DNA of 64,000 bases. Origin: Marinibacterium sp050389775. GTDB lineage: Bacteria > Pseudomonadota > Alphaproteobacteria > Rhodobacterales > Rhodobacteraceae. This document shows positions 1 to 9,882 of the stretch, in pieces (the stretch's first letter is position 1; each line of letters opens with the position of its first letter). The position numbers and the translations under genes are program-made. Under the pieces are notes generated by a model. The model ran no database searches and was not told where the DNA came from. It saw nothing but the letters and a program-made list of their open reading frames with translations. Location: assembly GCF_050389775.1 (NCBI RefSeq), contig NZ_CP177144.1, forward strand, positions 1,364,001 through 1,428,000, read 5' to 3'.

Positions 1-68
1 TCCAGGCCTACGTCTTCACCATCCTGACCTGCGTGTACCTCAAGGACGCGCTGCATCCCTCTCACTGA
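1..68 (+). CDS. atpB: ATP synthase F0 subunit a, C-terminal fragment
   Basis: Only the last 21 codons lie in the window, in frame from base 3: QAYVFTILTCVYLKDALHPSH then TGA. The hydrophobic QAYVF-T-L-T-YL segment is the conserved end of the last transmembrane helix of F0 subunit a, which forms the proton half-channels beside the c-ring. Position immediately upstream of atpE, atpX and atpF confirms the call. The 5' part is cut off by the window edge. Confidence 0.9.
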   Translation, partial: QAYVFTILTCVYLKDALHPSH

Positions 69-74
69 CGTGGC

Positions 75-92
75 GGCGGGGCCAGCCCCGCC
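75..92 (+). other. Hairpin between atpB and atpE
   Basis: An 8-bp GC arm (GGCGGGGC) and its complement (GCCCCGCC) are separated by two bases. No T-tract follows, so it is unlikely to terminate transcription. In F0 operons subunit c is needed in many copies, and a hairpin just upstream of atpE could stabilise or process that mRNA segment; that role is an inference. Confidence 0.5.
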
Positions 93-138
93 CTACGCCA
101 ACCCCATGTTCCACTTCCAATCGTAAGGAGATACTCTC

Positions 139-363
139 ATGGAAGGTCAACTCGCACATATCGGCGCAGGCATCGCAGGTCTCGGCACGGGTCTCGCAGC
201 CCTGGGTGTCGGCAACGTGGCCGCAAACTTCCTGGCCGGCGCCCTGCGCAACCCCTCGGCTGCCGCCAGCCAGACCGCGACGCTGTTCATCGGCATCGCA
301 TTTGCAGAAGCACTGGGCATCTTCTCGTTCCTGATCGCCCTGCTCCTGATGTTCGCCGTCTAA
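139..363 (+). CDS. atpE: ATP synthase F0 subunit c
   Basis: This 74-residue protein is the proteolipid that forms the rotating c-ring in the membrane and carries protons. It is two hydrophobic helices joined by a polar loop with the R-N-P motif (Arg37-Asn38-Pro39). The essential proton-binding acid is Glu57 in the second helix (FAEALG), the usual glutamate for alphaproteobacteria. The first helix has the glycine-rich packing pattern. A strong AAGGAG lies 8 bases before the ATG, fitting high expression. Length and residues are normal for the family. Confidence 0.97.
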   Translation: MEGQLAHIGAGIAGLGTGLAALGVGNVAANFLAGALRNPSAAASQTATLFIGIAFAEALGIFSFLIALLLMFAV

Positions 364-451
364 GCACGGACGACACGATCCTTACGACGGGCGGCGCCGC
401 GCAACGCGCGGGTCGCCCGATGGACTTAACAGCTCGCGACCGGAGGAAGTC

Positions 452-1003
452 ATGGCGACTGAACCCATATACGAAGAGTTGGTCGGTGTCTGCGTGGACG
501 CAAACGGCGGGGCCGTCGGCATGCCGCAGCTCTGCCCGGAATGGATGCCCAACCAGATCTTCTGGCTCGTCATCACTCTGATCGTCATCTACCTCGTTCT
601 GACGCGCGTGGCCCTGCCGCGCATCGCCGGCATCCTTGCCGACCGCGCCGGAACGATCACCAATGACCTTGCCGCGGCCGAAGATCTCAAGGCCAAGGCC
701 GTCGAGGCCGAAAAGGCCTATGACATGGCTCTTGCCGATGCCCGCGCCGAGGCGCAGCGCATCGCCGCGGACACCCGCGCAGAGATCCAGGCCGACCTGG
801 ACGAAGCCATTGCCAAGGCCGATGCCGACATCGCCGACAAGGCCGCCGAATCGGAAAAGGCCATTGCCGACATCCGCGCCGGCGCGCTGGAAAGCGTGCG
901 CGACGTGGCCAAGGACACGGCGGCAACCATCATCGCCACCTTCGGCGGCAAACCCGACCAATCGGCCATCGACGCGGCCGTGGCCGAGCGCGTGAAAGGA
1001 TAA
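452..1003 (+). CDS. atpX: ATP synthase F0 subunit b' (second b-type stalk subunit)
   Basis: This 183-residue protein is one of two different b-type subunits forming the peripheral stalk that holds F1 against F0, as in phototrophic bacteria and Rhodobacteraceae. A polar N-terminus of about 33 residues is followed by one membrane helix (about 35-55), then a long charged, alanine-rich helix (about 60-165) expected to form a coiled coil with atpF. GGAGG lies just upstream of the ATG. The 88-base gap from atpE contains GC-rich inverted repeats (near 391-418) that may help set the c:b expression ratio. Confidence 0.93.
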   Translation: MATEPIYEELVGVCVDANGGAVGMPQLCPEWMPNQIFWLVITLIVIYLVLTRVALPRIAGILADRAGTITNDLAAAEDLKAKAVEAEKAYDMALADARAEAQRIAADTRAEIQADLDEAIAKADADIADKAAESEKAIADIRAGALESVRDVAKDTAATIIATFGGKPDQSAIDAAVAERVKG

Positions 1004-1008
1004 GCCCG

Positions 1009-1581
1009 ATGCGGATGACCCTTGCAGCTCTGCTCACCCTGCCGATGACCCTGGCCGCCGCCACCCCGGCGCTGGCCGCCTCGGGGCCGTTCTTCTCGCT
1101 GTCGAACACGAATTTCATCGTGACGATCGCCTTCATCCTGTTCATCGGCGTGCTGGCCTATTTCAAGGTGCCCGGCATGCTGGGCAAGCAGCTCGACGAC
1201 CGGGCTGCCGGCATCAAGTCGGACCTGGACGAAGCCCGCGCCCTGCGGGAAGAGGCCCAGACCCTGCTGGCCTCCTACGAGCGCAAGCAGGCGCAGGTGC
1301 AGGAACAGGCCGACCGGATCGTGGCTTCGGCCAAGGCCGATGCACAGGCCGCGGCCGAACAGGCCAAGACCGACCTGGAGAAATCCATTGCCCGCCGCCT
1401 GGCCGCCGCCGAAGAGCAGATCGCCTCGGCCGAAGCCGCCGCGGTGAAGGAAGTGCGTGACCAAGCCGTGTCGGTGGCCATTGCTGTGGCCCGGGCCGAA
1501 ATGGCCCGCCAGATGAGCGATGCAGATGCCAGCGCGATGATCGACGCCTCGATCGACGAGGTCGGTGCCAAGCTGCACTGA
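1009..1581 (+). CDS. atpF: ATP synthase F0 subunit b
   Basis: This 190-residue protein is the second peripheral stalk subunit. An alanine-rich N-terminus of about 24 residues looks like a cleavable leader, followed by a membrane helix near 35-53 and a long helical segment rich in Ala, Glu, Arg and Gln that should pair with the b' subunit. It starts five bases after the atpX stop and its ribosome site (AAAGGA) lies in the end of atpX, so the two are probably translationally coupled. It is the last gene of the operon: a strong terminator follows within 40 bases. Confidence 0.93.
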   Translation: MRMTLAALLTLPMTLAAATPALAASGPFFSLSNTNFIVTIAFILFIGVLAYFKVPGMLGKQLDDRAAGIKSDLDEARALREEAQTLLASYERKQAQVQEQADRIVASAKADAQAAAEQAKTDLEKSIARRLAAAEEQIASAEAAAVKEVRDQAVSVAIAVARAEMARQMSDADASAMIDASIDEVGAKLH

Positions 1582-1620
1582 CCCGCGCCAGAATTCCGCG
1601 AAGCCCCCGGCTTCGTCACG

Positions 1621-1652
1621 CACCCGGCCCCTGCGGCCGGGTGTTTTCGTTT
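1621..1652 (+). terminator. Intrinsic terminator of the F0 operon
   Basis: A perfect 9-bp stem CACCCGGCC / GGCCGGGTG with a 5-base loop is followed directly by TTTTCGTTT. It is the expected rho-independent terminator 39 bases after the atpF stop. Confidence 0.85.
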
Positions 1653-1756
1653 GGCCTGCCGGTTTCGTGGCCCGTCCTTGCGGCAGATCAAGGCGGGCCG
1701 GGCGCGGCGGGCGCTAGGCTTGCGCAGGATGATGCCCCTGCGCAGGAGGCCGTTTG

Positions 1757-2596
1757 ATGGGCCAGGGATCAAAGCCCGAACCGAACATCGTGACCTTTCC
1801 GTCCGGCGCCCGGCCCGGCCCGCCGCTGATCCGCCTGGAGGGCGTGACGCTGACCCAGGGCAGCCGGCGCCTGCTGGAGGGCATCGACCTGGACATCCCG
1901 CGCACCGGCATCCTCTCGCTGATCGGCCCGGCCGGGGCGGGGCAGACCAGCCTGATGAAGGCCATTGCCCGGCTGCATGACGGTGACGACCGGATCCGCC
2001 TGCAGGGGCGCATATTGATGGATGGCCGGGACATCCACGGGCCCGACAGCAATGGCGTGACCCATCGCCGGCGGTTCGGCTGGTGCGGTTCTCAGCCCGA
2101 TCACCTGCCGATCTCGATCTTTGAAAACCTGGCCTATGGCGCCCGGCGCCACGGCGCGGGGGGCAGCCGGGCCGGGCTGGCCCGCCACGTGGAAACCTGC
2201 CTGACCCGCACCGGGCTGTGGGCCGACCTGCGCGACCGGCTGGACCAGACCGCCGATGCCGTGCTGGACGATGGCCAGCAGCGCCGGCTGGGCCTGGCCC
2301 GGGCGCTGGCCGGCCGGCCCGACGTGCTGCTGCTGGACGATCCGGGCCAGGGGCTGGACCCGGTGGCCACGGCCCGGCTGGGCGAGGTGCTGCTGGACCT
2401 GCGCCGCGATCATTGCCTTGTGCTGGCCGGCGCCTCGCTGGTCGAGGCGCATCGGCTGGCCGATACAGTGGCCTTCATGCAGGGCGGGCGGGTGATCGAA
2501 CAGGCCCCGGCCCGGGTGTTCTTTGGCGGCCCGGCGACCGAGGCCGCCCGCCGCTTTGTCGCGGCCCAGGGCCAGGGCCGGCCGTCTGGCGGCTGA
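1757..2596 (+). CDS. PstB-like ABC ATPase with degenerate catalytic motifs
   Basis: This 279-residue protein has the overall layout of a phosphate-transport-type ABC ATPase (PstB) but key residues are changed. The Walker A motif reads GPAGAGQTS (57-65), with Gln63 in place of the ATP-binding lysine. The signature region reads LDDGQQRR rather than LSGGQQQR. Walker B reads LLLDDPGQGLD, with Asp in place of the catalytic Glu. The histidine switch appears as LAGAS. I start at ATG 1757, seven bases after AGGAGG, rather than the in-frame TTG just upstream. No permease or binding protein is adjacent. It is probably non-hydrolysing or a divergent paralog; its function is unknown. Confidence 0.75.
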   Translation: MGQGSKPEPNIVTFPSGARPGPPLIRLEGVTLTQGSRRLLEGIDLDIPRTGILSLIGPAGAGQTSLMKAIARLHDGDDRIRLQGRILMDGRDIHGPDSNGVTHRRRFGWCGSQPDHLPISIFENLAYGARRHGAGGSRAGLARHVETCLTRTGLWADLRDRLDQTADAVLDDGQQRRLGLARALAGRPDVLLLDDPGQGLDPVATARLGEVLLDLRRDHCLVLAGASLVEAHRLADTVAFMQGGRVIEQAPARVFFGGPATEAARRFVAAQGQGRPSGG

Positions 2597-2622
2597 AGCG
2601 TGACAAATTCATCACAGACGCC

Positions 2623-2651
2623 CTTGTCAGCGCCGCAAGGGCACCCCATTT
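2623..2651 (+). promoter_or_regulatory. Probable RpoH (heat shock) promoter of clpB
   Basis: CTTGTCA (2623-2629) and CCCCATTT (2644-2651) are separated by 14 bases. This closely matches the sigma-32 pattern of CTTG-type -35 and CCCCAT-type -10 boxes. It sits about 70 bases before the clpB start, and clpB is a classic heat-shock gene. The assignment rests on motif match and gene identity. Confidence 0.6.
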
Positions 2652-2722
2652 TCACCGTAAGGCCCGACCGGGGCGTGCCGATTGTGGGCGCCGCTGAACC
2701 GGGTGCTTGAAAGGAGACGATC

Positions 2723-5341
<2,619 letters not shown>

Positions 5342-5367
5342 GCGGCCGGATCGGGACCGAAATGATC

Positions 5368-5396
5368 GGGGCGGGGGGAGACCTCCGCCCCTTTTT
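5368..5396 (+). terminator. Intrinsic terminator of clpB
   Basis: GGGGCGG at 5368-5374 pairs with CCGCCCC at 5385-5391, extended inward by further pairs, and is followed by TTTTT. It lies 27 bases after the clpB stop. Confidence 0.85.
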
Positions 5397-5770
5397 CGTG
5401 GACGCCTCTGTGCCCCGGGCTGTTGCCGCAGGGGGCTGTCACGCGTGGCCGGTGCCGGGCAACGAAAAGGCCCGCCGGGATACGGCGGGCCTGGTGTTCG
5501 TGAGCGGGGCCGGCCGCAGGTAAAGGGAATGTCCGGGCGCGCCGGGCCTTTGCCTTGACGGTCGGTGCCGGCGATGCGGAAGCGGTGCATGCGCGGCGGC
5601 CAGGCTCCGAACGGGCCTGGCGGGGGGCTGTTGCCCCTGCCGCCGGCCGGCCGCGCGAAATCCGCCGCACTCGAACCCTGAACTGTGCATAGGGTACCAA
5701 ATATCCCGAAAATTGGAATGCAATTGTGCGGGACGGGCCGGGCGCGGCCGGCTAATGGGCGGGGCCTTGC
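5397..5770. other. Gene-poor intergenic stretch
   Basis: I see no convincing gene here. Open frames on both strands run into neighbouring sequence without recognisable protein features or ribosome sites. The only clear element is the inverted repeat near 5469-5491, listed as a terminator. Confidence 0.5.
5465..5491 (-). terminator. Terminator-like hairpin reading leftwards
   Basis: GGCCCGCC and GGCGGGCC form an 8-bp stem around a short loop; read on the minus strand the stem is followed by TTTTCGTT. It could end transcription of the minus-strand SDR gene about 280 bases upstream. No closer minus-strand gene is apparent. Confidence 0.6.
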
Positions 5771-6520
5771 CTAGTTGCCGCGCAGGGCCGGCAGGCCGAT
5801 GCCCGTCGACTGGAACCCGCCATCGACCGACAGGGTCTGGCCGGTGATGTAGCTGGCCTTGTCCGAGCAGAGGTAGCAGATGGCGTCGGCCAGTTCCTGT
5901 TCCGATCCGTAGCGGTTGAGCGGGATGGCATCGTGGTAGGCGTCGATGATGGCCTGGGAATGCACGGCCATGGCCAGCTTGGTGCGGACGGGTCCGGGGC
6001 AGACGCAATTGGCGCGGATGCCGTATTCGCCCAGCTCGGCGGCCTGTTGCTGGGTCATGTGGATGACGGCGGCCTTCGAGGTGCCATAGGCCACGCGCAG
6101 GGTCGAGGCGCGCAGGCCGGAGATCGAGGCGATGTTGACGATGGCCCCGCGCGAGGCCTTGAGCGCGGGGATGGCGGCCTGCGAACAGAGGAAGGTGCCA
6201 TCGAGATTGGTGGCCATGACGGTGCGCCAGCGCTCGAAGGTGGTGTCTTCGATCGGGCCGAAATCGGCGACCCCGGCGTTGTTGACCAGGGCATCGATGG
6301 TGGTGAAGGCGTCGAGCGTGCGGGCGATCATGGCCGCGACCTGGTCGGGCTGCGAGATGTCGGTGTCCAGCGCGATGACGTTGTCCAGCCCGGAGGTGGC
6401 TTCGGCCAGGGCGTCGGCGTCGCGGTCGACCATGGCGACCTGCCAGCCCTCGGCCAGGAAGGTCTTTGCGGTGGCAAGGCCGATGCCGCGGGCGGCGCCG
6501 GTGACAAGTGCGGTTTTCAT
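5771..6520 (-). CDS. Short-chain dehydrogenase/reductase (SDR)
   Basis: This 249-residue protein is a classical SDR, a soluble NAD(P)H-dependent oxidoreductase. It has the TGAARGIG cofactor motif (7-14), NNAG at 80-83, a catalytic Ser132, and the Tyr145-x-x-x-Lys149 pair in the active site. The C-terminal SVDGGF motif is typical. An acidic residue (Asp32) after the second strand suggests NAD preference, which is an inference. AGGAGG lies six bases before the ATG. It appears to be transcribed alone, so the substrate cannot be deduced. Confidence 0.92.
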   Translation of the reverse strand: MKTALVTGAARGIGLATAKTFLAEGWQVAMVDRDADALAEATSGLDNVIALDTDISQPDQVAAMIARTLDAFTTIDALVNNAGVADFGPIEDTTFERWRTVMATNLDGTFLCSQAAIPALKASRGAIVNIASISGLRASTLRVAYGTSKAAVIHMTQQQAAELGEYGIRANCVCPGPVRTKLAMAVHSQAIIDAYHDAIPLNRYGSEQELADAICYLCSDKASYITGQTLSVDGGFQSTGIGLPALRGN

Positions 6521-6990
6521 GGGGTCCTCCTGAGCGTTTCGGCGCGATAAGAGGGCCAGCCGCGGGGAGGGTCAAGGGGGGCGGCAAAGGGGCTTGCGGA
6601 GGGGGCCGCCAGGCGGTTGGGTGGAGCGACGGGATGTGGTGCGGCCCTGTTCGGTGGACGGTTGCAGATGGGCTGGGCCGGGTGGCGGCGTGCCGGGTTG
6701 GCGCGTGACCTGCTGCGCCGGTTGGACGGGCCGGGTTGGTTGGCGACATGTTGGGGTGCCAGCGTGTTCGACCCGTGGCGGGGTGATGTGCTGGGGCGGC
6801 GGCGTGCCAGGTCAGTCGGAGGCGCCAGGGGCCCGGACAAGATGGGCCCGGCAGAAAGGGCGGGCATTTGGCGATACGGCCGGGCGCCGATGACTTGGTG
6901 CCCGCAGCGGATAAAAGGGCGCCGCGACAGGGCCGGGGTGGCCAAGATCCCGGAGCGGCATGGGGCAGATGACAAGGGAAGGAACAGGCC
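6521..6990. other. Intergenic stretch without a recognised gene
   Basis: About 470 bases separate the divergent SDR and proline-racemase-family genes. Open frames here are GC-bias artefacts without recognisable composition or ribosome sites. Promoters of both genes presumably lie here, but I cannot point to clear boxes. Confidence 0.5.
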
Positions 6991-8019
6991 ATGCGCAGCA
7001 ACAGGACGATTCACGTCATATCGGCCCATGCCGAGGGCGAGGTGGGCGATGTCATCGTCGGGGGTGTCGCGCCGCCGCCGGGTGACACGATCTGGGAGCA
7101 GAGCCGCTGGATCGCCCGCGACGGCCAGCTGCGCAACCTCGTGCTGAACGAACCGCGCGGCGGGGTGTTCCGCCATGTCAATCTGCTGGTCCCGCCCCGC
7201 GATCCGCGCGCCGATGCGGCCTTCATCATCATGGAACCCGAAGACACTCCGCCGATGTCGGGCTCGAACTCTATCTGCGTGTCGACCGTGCTGCTGGATG
7301 CCGGCATCCTGCCGATGACCGCACCGGTCACCGAATTCACCCTGGAGGCGCCGGGCGGGCTGGTACAGGTGCGGGCCGAATGCCGCGATGGCAAGGCCGA
7401 ACGGATCTTTGTGCAGAACCTGCCCAGCTTTGCCGGCAAGATGGCCGTGCCGCTCGACGTCGAGGGGCTGGGCACGCTGACCGTCGACACGGCCTTTGGC
7501 GGTGACAGTTTCGTTGTCGTCGATGCCGCGGCCATGGGCTTTGCGCTGGTTGCCGACGAGGCCCATGACATCGCCCGGCTGGGCGCGCGCATCTCCCGGG
7601 CGGCCACGGATCAGCTGGGCTTTCACCATCCGACCAACCCCGATTGGCGCCACGTGTCGTTCTGCCTGTTCGCCGGGCCGGTGGACCGTGGGCCGGAGGG
7701 GCTGCGCGCCGGGTCGGCCGTGGCGATCCAGCCCGGCAAGGTCGACCGTTCGCCCACCGGCACGGCCCTGTCGGCCCGGCTGGCGCTGTTGCACGCGCGG
7801 GGCCAGATCGCGCCGGGCGAGACGCTGACCACCGTTTCGCTGATCGGGTCGACCTTTACCGGCCGCATCCTGGGCACCGAGATGCTGGGCGACGTGCCTG
7901 CCGTGCGGCCCGAGATCAGCGGACGGGGATGGATCACCGGCATCCATCAGCACATGGTCGATCCGTCCGATCCCTGGCCGCAGGGCTACCGGCTGAGCGA
8001 TACCTGGGGCGCGCGCTAG
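6991..8019 (+). CDS. Proline racemase family protein lacking both catalytic cysteines
   Basis: This 342-residue protein has the proline racemase/hydroxyproline epimerase fold. Family members use two cysteines, in the M-C-G-H and D-R-S-P-C-G-T contexts, as general acid/base; 3-hydroxyproline dehydratases replace the first by Ser or Thr. Here the first context reads MSGSNS (Ser90) and the second DRSPTGT (Thr256), so both cysteines are gone. The rest of the fold signature (SARLALLHARGQ, GSTFTGRI) is intact. GGAAGGAA precedes the ATG. It may be a dehydratase-like or divergent enzyme acting on a proline-like acid; the reaction is uncertain. Confidence 0.85.
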   Translation: MRSNRTIHVISAHAEGEVGDVIVGGVAPPPGDTIWEQSRWIARDGQLRNLVLNEPRGGVFRHVNLLVPPRDPRADAAFIIMEPEDTPPMSGSNSICVSTVLLDAGILPMTAPVTEFTLEAPGGLVQVRAECRDGKAERIFVQNLPSFAGKMAVPLDVEGLGTLTVDTAFGGDSFVVVDAAAMGFALVADEAHDIARLGARISRAATDQLGFHHPTNPDWRHVSFCLFAGPVDRGPEGLRAGSAVAIQPGKVDRSPTGTALSARLALLHARGQIAPGETLTTVSLIGSTFTGRILGTEMLGDVPAVRPEISGRGWITGIHQHMVDPSDPWPQGYRLSDTWGAR

Positions 8020-8258
8020 CGGCCCGGGGCGGCCTGGCCGCGCGGCGGGGTCCATGGCGTCGCGCGGTGCCCAACGGAAATTCCGCAAGGCTCCCGACAC
8101 CGGCCCCGGGCAATGCCCGCCGGGCATGCAACCGTATGCAACGGATGCGGGAAACCGGACCGGCGGGGGGCAAGGCGCGTTGGCAGGGGGCGGGGGCATC
8201 TGGTAACAGGGCGGCAAGAGGCGGGCCGGGGGCCTGCCGGGACGCTGGGAGAATGAAC

Positions 8259-9548
8259 ATGGATTTCTATGCGCGCGTGGCCGAGATCGCCGGGGGCGCC
8301 ATGGTGCGCCTGCGGCGGATGTCGGAACCCAAGGAGGCCGTCTTTGGCACTTCGCCCGAGATCCCCAAGGCCCGCAAGCAGGGCATCATGACGCTGAAGA
8401 TGCCGACGGCCCAGGGCTGGGCCCCGGGCCAGACGCCCAAGGTGGCCGAAGGGCTGAAGGTCAACCGTTTTGCCGAGAACCTGGCCCATCCGCGCTGGAT
8501 CGAGGTGCTGCCCAATGGCGACGTGCTGGTGGCCGAGGCGACCGGGCGGACGACCGAGCCGGAAACCTTCCTGGACCGGGCGCGCCAGGCGACGATGCGC
8601 CGGGCCAAGGCGATCGGCGACAGTGCCAACCGGATCACCCTGTGGCGCGATGCCGATGGCGACGGGGTGGCCGAGGAACGCCATGTCTTCACCGAGAACC
8701 AGAACCAGCCCTTCGGCATGGCCCTGCAGGACGGCACGTTCTACATCGGCAACACTGATGGCATCCTGGCCTATGACTATGCCGACGGGGCGACGCAGCT
8801 GACCGGCGAGGGCCGGCGGCTGGTGGAGTTCAAGCCCGATGGCCACTGGACGCGCAGCCTGCTGCTGTCGCCCGATGGCACCCGGCTGTATGCCGGGGTC
8901 GGCTCGCTGTCGAACATCGGCGACGAGGGCATGGAGGCCGAGGAAGGCCGGGCCTGCATCTGGGAACTGGACCTGGCCAGCGGCGCGGCCCGGATCTTTG
9001 CCGGCGGTCTGCGCAACGCGGTGGGCATGGCCTGGGAGCCGGTGACGGGCAAGCTGTGGACCGTGGTGAACGAACGCGACGGGCTGGGCGACGAGACCCC
9101 GCCGGACTACCTGACATCGGTGCAGGACGGCGGGTTCTACGGCTGGCCCTACAGCTATTGGGACCGGATCGTCGATGACCGGGTGCCGCAGGACGCGGCC
9201 AAGGTGGCGGGATCGATCCGGCCGGACTACGCGCTGGGGGGGCACACGGCCTCGCTGGGCCTGTGCTGGATGCCCGAAGGCACGCTGCCGGGCTTTGGCG
9301 CGGGCATGGTGATCGGCCAGCACGGGTCGTGGAACCGTTCGGTGCTGAGCGGCTACCGGATGATCTTTGTGCCCTTCGAGGACGGCCGGCCGGTCGGCGC
9401 GCCGCGCGACATCCTGTCGGGCTTCCTGTCCGAAGATGAATCGGTGTCCTATGGCCGGCCCGTGGGCGTGGCCATCGGCCCCGACGGCAAATCGCTGCTG
9501 ATGGCCGATGACGTGGGTGACGTGATCTGGCGGGTGACCGGCGCCTGA
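8259..9548 (+). CDS. Sorbosone dehydrogenase-type PQQ-like beta-propeller protein
   Basis: This 429-residue protein matches the L-sorbosone dehydrogenase/soluble glucose dehydrogenase beta-propeller family, which oxidises sugars with PQQ. Family-typical stretches are HPRWIEVLPNGDVLVAEA, GLRNAVGMAWEP, the GGFYGWPYSYW segment, and the GQHGSWNRS motif near the C-terminus. No signal peptide is evident, which is unusual for PQQ enzymes that act in the periplasm. Two in-frame ATGs (8253 and 8259) compete; GGGAGA abuts the first and is six bases from the second, so I prefer 8259. It follows the proline-racemase-family gene after 239 bases, with no sign of an operon. Confidence 0.88.
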   Translation: MDFYARVAEIAGGAMVRLRRMSEPKEAVFGTSPEIPKARKQGIMTLKMPTAQGWAPGQTPKVAEGLKVNRFAENLAHPRWIEVLPNGDVLVAEATGRTTEPETFLDRARQATMRRAKAIGDSANRITLWRDADGDGVAEERHVFTENQNQPFGMALQDGTFYIGNTDGILAYDYADGATQLTGEGRRLVEFKPDGHWTRSLLLSPDGTRLYAGVGSLSNIGDEGMEAEEGRACIWELDLASGAARIFAGGLRNAVGMAWEPVTGKLWTVVNERDGLGDETPPDYLTSVQDGGFYGWPYSYWDRIVDDRVPQDAAKVAGSIRPDYALGGHTASLGLCWMPEGTLPGFGAGMVIGQHGSWNRSVLSGYRMIFVPFEDGRPVGAPRDILSGFLSEDESVSYGRPVGVAIGPDGKSLLMADDVGDVIWRVTGA

Positions 9549-9882
9549 TTTGGCGGCCTGACTTGGGGGTGGCCGGGGTGTGATCCGGCGCCTCACCGGG
9601 GGGCGGCAATGGCCCGGCCTCTCGGGCCACGGCCCCGCCGGGGGAATTACACCGTTTCCCGTTGCGGGCGACGGAGCGGCGGCACGTGTTACAGGCGGGG
9701 CTTCGGGGCGATCCGGGCCCCGTTTTTCATGGGCCGGGGCGACGGTGGGTCGGCGGCCGTGACTGGCCGGCCGGGCCCAGACCGTCACACGGATTTCAAT
9801 GGCATCGGGCAAACAGCCCTTGCGACCGGCCCGGCGAAGGCCAAGTGTGACCGGGACCAGGACGGAACGAGGGAGTGGTTAC
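9549..9882. other. Intergenic stretch with one GC hairpin
   Basis: No gene is visible. A hairpin TGGCCCG / CGGGCCA lies near 9609-9628 without a T-tract. The remainder is presumably the promoter and leader of the following FMN enzyme gene. Confidence 0.45.

Noticed and set aside
5640..5700. A tRNA-like GGTTCGAGT motif on the minus strand.
   Set aside because: No flanking 5-bp T stem or acceptor pairing could be formed.
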